64,000 nt of DNA, taken from the NCBI GenBank assembly GCA_963825255.1, contig CAWGSF010000001.1, forward strand, positions 62,001 to 126,000, in the 5' to 3' direction. The position numbers were made by a program, and so were the translations under genes. Numbering within the stretch: position 1 is the stretch's first letter; each line of letters starts with the position of its first letter. Below the pieces are notes generated by a model. That model worked only from the letters and a program-made list of their open reading frames with translations. It had not been told where the DNA came from and ran no database searches. Shown one piece after another: positions 36,833 to 46,916 of the stretch. This DNA is from JAIBJN01 sp963825255 (GTDB taxonomy: Bacteria > Actinomycetota > Thermoleophilia > Gaiellales > Gaiellaceae).

Positions 36833-37241
36833 TCTGGACGGCACCCGTCGTCGCGGCCGTCGCCATCGCCACCGTCGCCGGCCTGAGGCGCGCCCCCCGC
36901 CGCGGGTCTCCGGCGTCTGGTCGCCGTGAACGTCATCGCTCGCGCTCGCCGCGCTCGCGCTGCTCGCGGGGCTCCTCTTCGGCGCCGTCGAGCCGGCGCA
37001 GGCCGCCGAGACGAGCCAGACGGCCGACGACACGTGGGCGGCCTGGCTCGGCGCCTCGATCGCCGTCGCGGGCTCGGCCCTCGGAGCGGCGATCGCCGTC
37101 GCCTACACCGGAGCCGCCGCCCTGGCCGCGATCAGCGAGAAGCCTGAGATCTTCGGACGGGCGATGGTCATCGTCGGCCTCGCGGAGGGCATCGCGATCT
37201 ACGGCCTCGTGATCGCGATCATCCTGATCGGACGCACGTGA
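36820..37241 (+). CDS. atpK: V/A-type ATPase ring subunit K (one frameshift)
   Basis: The N-terminal helix MEALIWTAPVVAAVAIATVA is followed, after a shift near 36905, by NVIALAALALLAGLLFGAV, then a Gly/Ala-rich ring hairpin GSALGAAIAVAYTGAAALAAISEKP and AMVIVGLAEGIAIYGLVIAIIL. The Glu in LAEGIAIYG is the ion-carrying residue. Ring subunits with one such hairpin plus an extra N-terminal segment are known in this family. The ATG has a GGAGG ribosome site; the end overlaps subunit F (GTGA). Confidence 0.82.
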
Positions 37242-37460
37242 GCCGGATCGTCGCCATCGGCGAGGCCGGCCTGCTCGACGGGTACGGGCTCGCGGCCGTC
37301 GAGGTGCGGCGGGCCGAGGGCGCCGCCGCCGCCGTTCGAGCCTGGAGTGAGCTCGGCGCCGACGTGGGTCTCCTCATCCTGACGCCGAGCGCGGAACGGG
37401 CGCTTTCCTCGCGAGCTCGCCGAGTCGCGGGACCTCGTCTGGGCGGTGATTCCGGCGTGA
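37238..37460 (+). CDS. atpF: V/A-type ATPase subunit F (short, one frameshift)
   Basis: MSRIVAIGEAGLLDGYGLAA and DVGLLILTPSAERALSS are typical of subunit F. Removing one base near 37413 gives the proper end ELAESRDLVWAVIPA and a stop at 37458-37460 that overlaps the subunit E start. Without the correction, F and E appear as a single fused protein, which I reject. At about 73 residues it is short for the family (about 100). Confidence 0.75.
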
Positions 37461-37960
37461 ACGTCGACCGTCTGCGCGCGACGCTCCTCGCGGACGCCGA
37501 GGCCGAGGCCGAGGCGACCCTCGCGGCCGGCGAGAGCCGGGCGCGAGCGGAGCGCGAGCGCTCGCGGGCCGAGGCGTCGCGGCTCCAGGAGAGCGCGCGC
37601 GCCGAGGGGGAGGCCGCCGGCGATCTCGAATCGGCCCGCGACCTGGCGCTCGCGCGAAGCGGCGCCCGGCGCCTCGTGCTCGAGGCGCGGCAGGCCGTGT
37701 ACGAGGACTTCCGCAGCCTGGCGCTCGCGGACGCGCTCGCGCTGCGGGCGGACAAGAAGGCGTACGCGAGGCTGCTCGATCGCCTGGAGGCCGAAGCCCG
37801 GCGGTCGCTGGGAGAGGACGCCGAGATCGAGCGCGATCCCGAGGACGTGGGCGGTGTCCGCGCGCGGGCGGGAAGGCGCAGCGTCGACCTGACGCTGCCC
37901 ACTCTCCTCGACGGCTGCGTCGCCGGGCTCGGCGCACGCGTCGAGGAGCTTTGGCGATGA
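37457..37960 (+). CDS. atpE: V/A-type ATPase peripheral-stalk subunit E
   Basis: This 167-residue protein is a long charged helix rich in Ala, Glu and Arg (LLADAEAEAEATLAAGESRA ... ALARSGARRLVLEARQAVYE) followed by a globular end with RSVDLTLPTLLDGCVAGLG. That is the layout of V-type subunit E, which pairs with the G/H subunit in the peripheral stalk. GTG start in the overlap with F; the stop overlaps subunit A (ATGA). Confidence 0.8.
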   Translation: MNVDRLRATLLADAEAEAEATLAAGESRARAERERSRAEASRLQESARAEGEAAGDLESARDLALARSGARRLVLEARQAVYEDFRSLALADALALRADKKAYARLLDRLEAEARRSLGEDAEIERDPEDVGGVRARAGRRSVDLTLPTLLDGCVAGLGARVEELWR

Positions 37961-39688
37961 GCGCCGGCTCCGTCGTCAGGGTGGACGGGCCGGTCGTCGA
38001 GGTGTCGGGCCTCGACACCGCCGCCATGCTCGACCTCGTCGAGGTGGGCGCGTCGCGGCTTCCCGGGCGAGATCATCGCGCTCGAGGACGGCGTCGCGAC
38101 CGTGCAGGTCTACGAGTACACCGGCGGCCTGCAGCCGGGCGAGGACGTCGTCTCGAGCGGCCGGCCGCTGACGGCCGAGCTCGGGCCCGGCCTGCTCGGG
38201 GAGCGTCTTCGACGGCATGCTCCGCCGGCTGGGCGACGTCGAGGACTTCCTCGCTCCCGGGGTCGCGTCCCGCGACGCTCCCGCGCGACCGCCGCTTCGA
38301 CTTCACGCCCCTCGCCGCGGTGGGCGAGGAGGTCGAGCCCGGAGCCCTGCTCGGGACACTCGTCGAGGCCGGAGACTTCGAGCACCGGGTGATCGTCCCG
38401 CCCAGGCGTGTCCGGCCGCCTCGAGCGGCTCGCCGATCCCGGGCCCTACGGCGTCGAGGACACGATCGCCGTCGTCGGCGGGGAGGACGTCGGGCTCGCC
38501 CACCGGTGGCCGGTGAGGAAGCCCCGCCCCTTCCGCGCGCGGGCGGCGGCCGCCGCGGCGGCTCCGCTCGTGACCGGGCAGCGGGTGCTCGACCTCTTCT
38601 TTCCCATCGCGCGCGGAAGCTCCGCCTCCGTCCCGGGCGGGTTCGGCACCGGCAAGACGGTGCTTCTCCAGCAGATCGCCAAGTGGTGTGACGCCGATGT
38701 GATCGTGTACGTGGGCTGCGGCGAGCGCGGCAACGAGATGGCCGATGTCCTGCGCGACCTCCGCGAGCTCGAGGATCCGCGCAACGGCGAGGCGCTTCTC
38801 GCGCGCACGGTCCTCGTGGCGAACACGTCGAACATGCCCGTGCTCGCCCGGGAAGCGAGCATCCACACCGGTGTCACCGTCGCCGAGTTCTTCCGTGACA
38901 TGGGCTACCACGCGGCGCTCATCGCCGACTCCACCTCGCGCTGGGCCGAGGCGCTGCGGGAGGTCGCCTCGCGCACCGGACAGCTGCCCGCCGAGGAGGG
39001 CTATCCGGCCGGCCTCGCCTCCGAGCTCGCGGCCTTCTACGAGCGGGCGGCGGCCGTGACGACGCTCGGCGGGCGCGACGCGTCGGTGACGATCCTCGGC
39101 GCCGTCTCGCCGCCCGGCGGCGACATGTCGGAGCCGGTCAGCGCCCACACCCGGAGGTTCGTCCGCTGCAGCTGGTCGCTCGACCGCGATCTCGCGTACG
39201 CGCGGCACTATCCCGCGGTCAGCTGGCGCGAGTCGTGGTCCCGCGACAGCGAGGCCCTGGCCGAGTGGCACTTCCTGCAGCGGGACTCCGGCTGGGCGCA
39301 GAAGCGCGAGACCGCCCTCGCCCTCCTCGCCGAGGCCGACCGTCTGGAGTCCGTCGCGCAACTCGTCGGCGCCGCCTCCCTGCCCGACCGCGAGCGGGTC
39401 GTCCTCCTGAGCGCGCGGCACCTGCGCGAGGGGGTTCTCCAGCAGAGCTCGCTCAGCGAGCACGACGCCTTCTGCGCCCCGGCCAAGCAATCCGCCCTGC
39501 TCGACCTCGTCCTCGCGGTTCACGAGCGGTGCCTCGGCCTGGTCGGCGTCGGCGTCCCGGCGGAGCGAATCGAGCAGGTGGACCTCTCCGACGTCGCCCG
39601 GGCGCGGGAGGAGACACCGCCCGACGGCGCCGCGGAGGTCGAGCGCCTGGGGGCTCGCGTGCTCGCCCGGCTCGAGGAGCTGGCGTGA
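37957..39688 (+). CDS. atpA: V/A-type ATPase catalytic subunit A (several frameshifts in the N-terminal third)
   Basis: The C-terminal two thirds are intact: P-loop PGGFGTGKTVLLQQIAKW, VYVGCGERGNEMADVL, ADSTSRWAEALREV and GAVSPPGGDMSEPVS. The N-terminal part is spread over frames with breaks near 38060, 38200, 38280 and 38400 (GPVVEVSGLDTAAMLDLVEVG, IIALEDGVATVQVYEYTGG, DFTPLAAVGEEVEPGALLG). This covers the beta-barrel and the V-specific non-homologous insertion. The restored length is about 577 residues. It hydrolyses or makes ATP; direction in vivo cannot be told from sequence. Confidence 0.92.
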
Positions 39689-41073
39689 GCGGGACGACCC
39701 CGATCTCCTACTCGTCCCTCGTCTCGATTCGAGGGCCCCTCCTCCTCGTCGAGGGCGTCGAGGGCGTCGGCTGGGACGAGCTGGCCGAGATCCGCGCCGA
39801 CTCCGGACCTGTCCGACACGGGGTCGTCCTCGAGGTCCGCGGCGACGTCGCGGTCGTCCAGGTGTTCGAGGGTACGAGCGGGCTCAGGCTCGACGACAGC
39901 CGCGTCACGTTTGCCGGCACGCCGCTCAGGGCCCCGCTCGGAGAGGGCTGGCTGGGGCGTGTGTGCAACGGCCTGGGGGAGCCGCTCGACGGCGGTCCTC
40001 CTATCCTCGGAGAGGAGTTGCGGGAGGTCGCCGGGCGGCCGATCAACCCCGCGCGCCGCGAGGCTCCGAGCGAGAGCATCGTCACCGGGGTCTCCGCGAT
40101 CGACGGGCTGGCGACGCTCGTGCGCGGGCAGAAGCTCCCGATCTTCTCGGTCGGAGGGCTGCCGCACCTCGAGCTCGCCGCCCAGGTCGCCGCCCAGGCC
40201 CGCGCCGGAGAGGGCGACGAGCCGTTCGCGGTCGTCTTCGCCGCGATGGGGATCACCCACGCCGACGCCGCGATGGTGCGGCTCGCCCTCGAGGAGCGCC
40301 TGGCCTCGGGCGACCTCGTGCTCATCACGAACGCCGCCGACGACCCGCTGGTCGAGCGTATCGCCACGCCGAGAATCGCGCTCTCGGTCGCCGAGTACCT
40401 CGCCTTCGACCTCGGCCGCCACGTCCTCGTCGTCATGGCCGACATGACGAGCTACTGCGAAGCCGTCAGGGAGGTCGCCGCCGCCCGGGGCGAGGTCCCG
40501 AGCCGACGCGGCTACCCCGGCTACCTCTACTCCGACCTCGCCTCACTCTACGAGCGTGCCGGGAGGCTGGAGGGGCGGCCCGGCTCGGTCACCCAGCTCC
40601 CGGTCCTGACGATGCCGGCCGGCGACGTCACCCATCCTGTCCCCGACCTCACCGGCTACATCACCGAGGGCCAGCTCGTCCTCGCGGAGGACCTCAACGT
40701 ACGCGGCATCTACCCGCCGCTCGACCCTCTCTCCTCGCTCTCGCGCCTCATGCGGCTCGGCGCCGGCCCCGGCCGCACGCGCGACGATCACCTGGCGGTC
40801 GCCGCCCAGGTCTACGCCGCTCTCGCGCAGGCGCGGAACGCGGCGGACCTCGGCGAGATCGTCGGCGCGGACGCGCTCTCGGAACGAGAGCGGGGATACC
40901 TGGCTTTCGCGGACGCGTTCCGGGAGCGCTTCCTGGCGCAGGGACGCGCCGAGGCGCGCACGCTGGCCGAGACGCTCGACCGGGCCTGGGAGGTCCTCTC
41001 GCTCCTGCCGCGCAGGGAGCTGTCGATGTTGAGCACCGAGCTGCTCGACCGCCACTACCGGGGAGGAGCGTGA
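39685..41073 (+). CDS. atpB: V/A-type ATPase regulatory subunit B
   Basis: An intact protein of 462 residues with no P-loop GKT: the equivalent region reads KLPIFSVGGLPHLELAAQVA, as expected for subunit B. Other family motifs are GRPINP, GVSAIDGLATLVRGQK, VMADMTSYCEAVREV, YPGYLYSDLASLYERAG and TMPAGDVTHPVPDLTGYITEGQ. It alternates with A in the hexameric head. It overlaps A and D by 4 bases each (GTGA). Confidence 0.95.
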   Translation: MSGTTPISYSSLVSIRGPLLLVEGVEGVGWDELAEIRADSGPVRHGVVLEVRGDVAVVQVFEGTSGLRLDDSRVTFAGTPLRAPLGEGWLGRVCNGLGEPLDGGPPILGEELREVAGRPINPARREAPSESIVTGVSAIDGLATLVRGQKLPIFSVGGLPHLELAAQVAAQARAGEGDEPFAVVFAAMGITHADAAMVRLALEERLASGDLVLITNAADDPLVERIATPRIALSVAEYLAFDLGRHVLVVMADMTSYCEAVREVAAARGEVPSRRGYPGYLYSDLASLYERAGRLEGRPGSVTQLPVLTMPAGDVTHPVPDLTGYITEGQLVLAEDLNVRGIYPPLDPLSSLSRLMRLGAGPGRTRDDHLAVAAQVYAALAQARNAADLGEIVGADALSERERGYLAFADAFRERFLAQGRAEARTLAETLDRAWEVLSLLPRRELSMLSTELLDRHYRGGA

Positions 41074-41732
41074 CGGTGGCGCTGCGGCTGCCGCCCGGAC
41101 GAGCGGGACGCCTCTGGCTCCTCCACCGCATCGACGCGGGGAGGCGCGGCGACGACGTGCTGGACCAGAAGCGACAGGCCCTCGTCCGGGAGGAGCTGCG
41201 CCTCCGAGCCGAGGTCGCCGACGCGGAGGCGGACTGGCGCCGGTCGGCCGCCGACGCGCGGCGGTGGCTCGACCGGGCAGCGCTCCTGGGCGGCGAGCGC
41301 GGGCTCGACCTGGCGCGCTTCCACGCCGGCGGCCCCGCCGAGATCGAGTTGACGTGGCGCAGCACGCTCGGGGTTCGCCATCCCGCGGAGGCGCGAGTCG
41401 TCCCTCTCGACGAGACTCCGTCCACGCTGGCCGGGACCGCCGCGCTGGTTCCCGCGGCCGAAGCTCATCGCCGGGCGCTCGAGGCCGGTGCTCGCTACGC
41501 CGTGGCGAGCGTGAGCCACCGGCGCGTGGCCGCCGAGCTCGCCCTCACGGCCCGCCGCCTGCGCACGATCGAGCGCCGCTGGCTTCCCGAGCACGAGGCC
41601 GCGCTGCACGAGCTCGAGATCCGCCTGGACGAGGAGGAGCGAGAGGAGTCGGGCCGCATCCGCTGGGCGGCCGGCCGCGAAGGAGACGGCGGACGGCGCT
41701 CGGTCACCAAGCCGGCCCGGTCGAGCCTCTGA
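41070..41732 (+). CDS. atpD: V/A-type ATPase central-shaft subunit D
   Basis: A 220-residue helical protein that begins LPPGRAGRLWLLHRI and has LDQKRQALVREE, then ends with a long coiled coil (ALTARRLRTIERRWLPEH). The D subunit is the rotating shaft inside the A3B3 head. It closes the operon; the cupin gene converges 6 bases beyond. Confidence 0.88.
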   Translation: MTVALRLPPGRAGRLWLLHRIDAGRRGDDVLDQKRQALVREELRLRAEVADAEADWRRSAADARRWLDRAALLGGERGLDLARFHAGGPAEIELTWRSTLGVRHPAEARVVPLDETPSTLAGTAALVPAAEAHRRALEAGARYAVASVSHRRVAAELALTARRLRTIERRWLPEHEAALHELEIRLDEEEREESGRIRWAAGREGDGGRRSVTKPARSSL

Positions 41733-41738
41733 CGGCGG

Positions 41739-42211
41739 CTAGGCCTCGCGGTCCCAGTAGTCGACGCCGCTCTCGCGGCGAACGAGGATGTCGTCCTCGT
41801 CGTTCTCGGTCCAGATCCCGATCTTGTCGCTGTCCGGATAGACGGCGACCGACGGCTCGCGCTTCGTCGAGAGGATGACGATCCGGGCCGTCTCGCCGGT
41901 GGCGTTCGTCAGCTTGTGCGCGCCGTCCGGGCCTTCCGGGAAGCAGACGAGGTCGCCGGGCTCGAGCACCTCCTCGCCGCCGGGGTGGCGCAGCGTCGGC
42001 CGCCCGGTGACGACGAGAAGCCATTCCTCGTTGCCGTACTCGTAGTGGTACGGGAAGCTGCCGACGCCCGGAGGGAGGTCGTAGACCGAGGCGCCGATCA
42101 TGGTCGCCCCGATCTGCGGGCCCAGGCGCGCGAAGGCGTACCGGTAGGCATCCGGCCTCCCCGCCGCGACCTCGACCTCGGTCGAGAAGAGGTTCGCGCG
42201 GCGGAGGGGGC

Positions 42212-42215
<4 letters not shown>
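41739..42215 (-). CDS. Cupin-domain protein
   Basis: A single-domain cupin of 158 residues: the first motif is in GVGSFPYHYEYGNEEWLLVVTGRPTLRHPGG and the second in EPGDLVCFPEGPDGAHKLTN, giving His/Glu residues for a metal site. It begins at a GTG overlapping the purA stop (GTGA), so it is coexpressed with purA. The substrate is unknown; it resembles small cupins found across actinobacteria. Confidence 0.85.
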
Positions 42216-43507
<1,292 letters not shown>

Positions 43508-43641
43508 CGATCCCATCGTAGTGCCCGCCACGGTCGTCCACACGGGGGTGTGGAGGAGGGGAACGAATTTTCCGCGTCGTGCGGGAATTCGATGCACAGG
43601 GGCCTGTGTGGCCGGCTGGGAATGCTGTCCGCCCGGTCTGG

Positions 43642-43653
43642 GAACATACGTTC
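43642..43653. promoter_or_regulatory. LexA/SOS-box-like site upstream of dnaB
   Basis: GAACATACGTTC fits the GAAC-N4-GTTC core used by LexA in Gram-positives and actinobacteria. It lies 81 bases before the dnaB start. Between them is a weak promoter-like pair, TTGTCG (43698-43703) and TAGAGT (43720-43725). Confidence 0.45.
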
Positions 43654-43733
43654 TTTTCCCTGCAGAAACGGCACTTCTCGATGGGTTCAGCTGTGGGTTG
43701 TCGCAATCAACAGGCCTCGTAGAGTCACGTCTG

Positions 43734-45098
43734 ATGGTGACGAACCTCGCACGGGCGACCACCGCCCCTGACCCCCAGGTCCCTCCGCAGAACCTCGATG
43801 CCGAGGAGTCTGCGCTCGGGGCGATGATGCTGTCGCCCGGCGCCATCGCCTCGGTCAGCGACGTGCTCTCGCACGACGGGCGCGAGTTCTACCGCGAGAG
43901 CCACGCGAAGATCTACCGGGCCGCCCTCGCGCTCTACGCGAAGGGCGAGCCCGTCGACGCCATCACGCTCGTCGACCAGCTCGACGAGCGCGGCGACCTC
44001 GAGGACGTCGGCGGCAAGGTGCGCATCCACGAGCTCGCGGCTCTCGTGCCCGCGAGCGCGAACGCGGGCCACTACGCGCAGATCGTCAAGGAGGCGGCCA
44101 CCCTGCGCGGCCTCATCCGCGTCGGCGGGGAGATCGCGCGCCTCGGCTGGGAACGCCCGGGCGAGACCGCCGAGCTGGTCGATCGGGCCGAGCAGGTCCT
44201 CTTCGAGCTCTCCCAGGAGAAGGCGACCTCGGAGTTCAGTCACATCGAGGCGCTCCTGAAGGAGAGCTTCGAGCGGATCACCCAGCTGTACGAGTCCGGC
44301 TCGGACGTCACCGGCGTCCCCTCCGGCTTCCGCGACCTCGACCGGATCACCTCCGGGTTCCAGGAGGGGAACCTCATCGTCATGGCCGCGCGGCCGAGCA
44401 TGGGGAAGTCGGCGCTCGGCCTCGGCGTCGCGGCGAACCTCGCCGTCCGCAGGGAGGTCCCGGTCGCGCTCTTCACCCTCGAGATGTCGAAGAGCGAGGT
44501 GACGCAGCGCCTCATGTGCAGCGAGGCGAAGGTCGAGTCGCAGCGCCTGCGCACCGGCAAGCTCGCCGCCGACGACTGGCCCCGGCTGACCGCGGCGTGC
44601 GACAAGCTGGCCCGGGCGCCCCTCTACGTGGACGACACGGGCTCGATCACGATGATGGAGATCCGCTCGAAGGCCAGGCGCCTCAAGAGCAAGCACCCCG
44701 ACCTCGGGCTGATCGTCGTCGACTACCTCCAGCTGATGACGTCCGGGATAACCGCCGAGAACCGCGTCCAGGAGGTGTCGCAGATCTCGCGCTCGCTCAA
44801 GGTGCTCGCCCGCGACCTCGACGTGCCCATCATCGCGCTCTCGCAGCTCTCGCGGGCCGTCGAGCAGCGTCACGACAAGCGCCCGATCCTCTCCGACCTC
44901 CGCGAGAGCGGCTCGATCGAGCAGGACGCCGACATCGTCATGTTCATCTACCGCGACGAGTACTACAACGGGGAGGAGTCCGAGCAACAGGGCCTCGCCG
45001 AGGTGATCGTCGCCAAGCACCGGAACGGCCCGACCGACACGGTCAAGCTGTCCTTCCTCAAGCGCTACGCGAAGTTCTCGGATCTCGCGGCCGGGTAG
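43734..45098 (+). CDS. dnaB: Replicative DNA helicase DnaB
   Basis: The 454-residue protein has the N-terminal DnaB domain (PPQNLDAEESALGAMMLS) and the RecA-like C-terminal domain with Walker A MAARPSMGKSALGLG, Walker B LGLIVVDYLQLM, and SQLSRAVEQRHDKRPILSDLRESGSIEQDAD. No intein is present. It unwinds DNA at the fork. It is oriented toward the rpsF-ssb-rpsR-rplI block, i.e. inverted relative to the frequent rplI-dnaB gene order. Confidence 0.98.
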   Translation: MVTNLARATTAPDPQVPPQNLDAEESALGAMMLSPGAIASVSDVLSHDGREFYRESHAKIYRAALALYAKGEPVDAITLVDQLDERGDLEDVGGKVRIHELAALVPASANAGHYAQIVKEAATLRGLIRVGGEIARLGWERPGETAELVDRAEQVLFELSQEKATSEFSHIEALLKESFERITQLYESGSDVTGVPSGFRDLDRITSGFQEGNLIVMAARPSMGKSALGLGVAANLAVRREVPVALFTLEMSKSEVTQRLMCSEAKVESQRLRTGKLAADDWPRLTAACDKLARAPLYVDDTGSITMMEIRSKARRLKSKHPDLGLIVVDYLQLMTSGITAENRVQEVSQISRSLKVLARDLDVPIIALSQLSRAVEQRHDKRPILSDLRESGSIEQDADIVMFIYRDEYYNGEESEQQGLAEVIVAKHRNGPTDTVKLSFLKRYAKFSDLAAG

Positions 45099-45108
45099 CA
45101 TCCGGAGC

Positions 45109-45435
45109 GTGATCGCGAGGTGGTGGCGGGGCTGGGCGGCGACACCCGAGACCGCGGACGCCTACGAGGCGCTCCTTCGGGGCACCATCCTCCCGTGGGT
45201 CTCGGGCCACGAGGGATTCCGGGGCGTCTACCTCCTGCGGCGCGAGGTCGAGGAGGGCTTCGAGTTCGGGACGCTCACGCTCTGGGAGTCGCTCGACTCG
45301 GTGCGCGCGTTCGCGGGCGAGGATCACGAGGTCGCCGTCGTCCCCGACGAGGCCCGCGCGCTCCTCTCGCGCTTCGACGAGCGCTCGGCGCACTACGAGA
45401 TCGTCGAGTCTCCCGCGAACGCCTCGACCGCGTAG
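45109..45435 (+). CDS. Small ABM-like (dimeric alpha/beta-barrel) protein
   Basis: A 108-residue protein starting at GTG 10 bases after dnaB. RGTILPWVSGHEGFRGVYLLRREVEEGFEFGTLTLWESLDSVRAFAGEDHE has the layout of the antibiotic-biosynthesis-monooxygenase/EthD-like fold. No catalytic residues can be assigned. Its 3' end overlaps an apparent cyclase gene remnant on the other strand. Confidence 0.65.
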   Translation: MIARWWRGWAATPETADAYEALLRGTILPWVSGHEGFRGVYLLRREVEEGFEFGTLTLWESLDSVRAFAGEDHEVAVVPDEARALLSRFDERSAHYEIVESPANASTA

Positions 45436-45520
45436 AGGCGCCACTCCTCGGACACGCCCTCGAGCGCGTGCGTTCCCCGGTCCTCGAAGGCGATGAGCAC
45501 GCCCGACGCCGCGCGCGGCG
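45393..45520 (-). pseudogene. Remnant of a class III cyclase C-terminus
   Basis: On the minus strand a short stretch reads SGVLIAFEDRGTHALEGVSE then EWRLYAVE, followed shortly by a stop at 45393-45395. This closely matches the usual end of actinobacterial adenylate-cyclase-type proteins (FEDRGTHxLKGVPGxWxLYAV, from memory). Nothing upstream continues the gene, so it looks like a decayed fragment between dnaB and rplI. Confidence 0.45.
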
Positions 45521-45535
45521 GACCGATCGGTCGCG

Positions 45536-46132
45536 CTACGCCTGCTCGTCGGTCTCGACGGCCGCCGCGGCTTCGGCCTCGGGCTCTGCCTCGGCAGCGG
45601 GCGCGGCTTCGCCGTCGATCTCGGTCGCCTCGCCCTCGGCCTCGCCCTCGGCCTGCTCGAGCTCCTCCTCGGGCGGCAGCTCGCCGCCGAGAGGGACGAC
45701 CAGCGTCTTCACGTCCACGCGCACGTCCTCGAAGACGACGATGGGGACCTCGTACCGTCCGATCCGCTTGATCGGGTCGGGGAGGTCGATCTTCCGGCGG
45801 TCGACCCGCACCTTGCGGGTGCGCCAGATCTCCTCGGCGATGTCGGTCGGCGTGACCGACCCGAAGAGGGTTCCCTGGGGGCCGGCGTTGACCTCGAAGC
45901 GGAGCACCGTCTTGCGGAGGGTCTCCGCGATCGTCTCCGCCTGTTCGGCCGTGCGCGCCTCGTGGCGGGCGCGCTCCGCGTCTCGGCGCTGCACCTCGGC
46001 GACGATGGCGGGCGACGCCTGCTGGGCCAGCCGGCGCGGCTGGAGGTAGTTGCGCATGTAGCCGCGCGAGACCGAGACGACCTCGCCGCGCAGGCCGACC
46101 TTGTCCACGTCCTTGAGGAGGACGACGTCCAC
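45536..46132 (-). CDS. rplI: 50S ribosomal protein bL9 with acidic C-terminal extension
   Basis: Residues 1-150 are canonical bL9: VVLLKDVDKVGLRGEVVSVSRGYMRNYLQP, and a C-terminal domain with LFGSVTPTDIAEEI and RRKIDLPDPIKRIGRYEVPIVV. The last 45 or so residues are an unusual Glu/Ala-rich tail (EQAEGEAEGEATEIDGEAAP). The start is GTG. It lies 10 bases after rpsR. Confidence 0.95.
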   Translation of the reverse strand: MDVVLLKDVDKVGLRGEVVSVSRGYMRNYLQPRRLAQQASPAIVAEVQRRDAERARHEARTAEQAETIAETLRKTVLRFEVNAGPQGTLFGSVTPTDIAEEIWRTRKVRVDRRKIDLPDPIKRIGRYEVPIVVFEDVRVDVKTLVVPLGGELPPEEELEQAEGEAEGEATEIDGEAAPAAEAEPEAEAAAAVETDEQA

Positions 46133-46142
46133 TAGCGCCTCG

Positions 46143-46412
46143 TCACGTGCGGCTCACGTGGTGGGAGTCGACGTAGGGGAGGAGCGCCACCTCGCGCGCG
46201 CGCTTCACGGCCACCGCGATCTGATCCTGGTGGCGCCGGCACGCGCCGGTGATCCGGCGGGAGCGGATCTTCCCCTTCTCCGACACGTACCGCCGGAGCT
46301 GGTTGTAGTTCTTGTAGTCGACCTGCTCGATCTTCTCCCGGCAGAAGTAGCAGCTCTTCCTCCGGGTCGGTCCGGTCGAGGCCGGTGGGCGGCGTCGTTT
46401 CGCCTGTGGCAT
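46143..46412 (-). CDS. rpsR: 30S ribosomal protein bS18 (zinc-ligand type)
   Basis: An 89-residue S18 with CYFCREKIEQVDYKNYNQLRRYVSEKG and ITGACRRHQDQIAVAVKRARE. The CxxC plus a later Cys and His suggest the zinc-binding (C+) form of S18. It lies 21 bases after ssb in the standard rpsF-ssb-rpsR-rplI order. Confidence 0.96.
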   Translation of the reverse strand: MPQAKRRRPPASTGPTRRKSCYFCREKIEQVDYKNYNQLRRYVSEKGKIRSRRITGACRRHQDQIAVAVKRAREVALLPYVDSHHVSRT

Positions 46413-46433
46413 GTGGCTCTCTGGTCCTCTCGC

Positions 46434-46877
46434 CTAGAAGGGGATGTCGTCGTCGGCGGCGGCTGCGCCCGCCTTGGCGAAGTCGCTCTGGTCGGCGGCG
46501 ACGTCGGAGGAGGGGATGTACTGGCTCTCGCCGCCCTCCCCGCGGCTTCCCAGGAACTGGACGCTGTCGGCGATGATCTCGACCGCCTGGCGCTTCTGCC
46601 CGGTCTGCTTGTCCTCCCACTCGCGCCAGTCGAGGCGGCCGTCGATCGCGACGGGCCGGCCCTTGCTCAGGTACTGGGCGCAGCTCTCGCCCTGGTTGCC
46701 CCAGACCGTCACGTCGAAGTAGTTCGGCTTCTCGCCCCACTCGCCCGTGGCGGGATCCTTCTGGCGGGAGTTGACGGCGACCCGCAGCTTGCAGATCGCG
46801 GTGCCGCTCGGCGTGTGTCGCAGCTCGGGGTCACGGGTGAGATTGCCCACGAGCACGACGCGGTTGATGTTTGCCAT
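46434..46877 (-). CDS. ssb: Single-stranded DNA-binding protein
   Basis: A 147-residue SSB: OB-fold core NRVVLVGNLTRDPELRHTPS, NYFDVTVWGNQGESCAQYL and GRLDWREWEDKQTGQKRQ, a flexible linker, and the acidic tip DDDIPF that recruits partner proteins. It lies between rpsF and rpsR. Confidence 0.97.
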   Translation of the reverse strand: MANINRVVLVGNLTRDPELRHTPSGTAICKLRVAVNSRQKDPATGEWGEKPNYFDVTVWGNQGESCAQYLSKGRPVAIDGRLDWREWEDKQTGQKRQAVEIIADSVQFLGSRGEGGESQYIPSSDVAADQSDFAKAGAAAADDDIPF

Positions 46878-46916
46878 GGTGCTCCTCAGCTCCTCGGTCG
46901 AACGTCTGTTCCCACT

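Noticed and set aside
37238..37960. ATPase subunit F-E fusion protein
   Set aside because: One extra base near 37413 explains the fusion; correcting it gives a normal F end and a stop overlapping the E start, like the other junctions of the operon.
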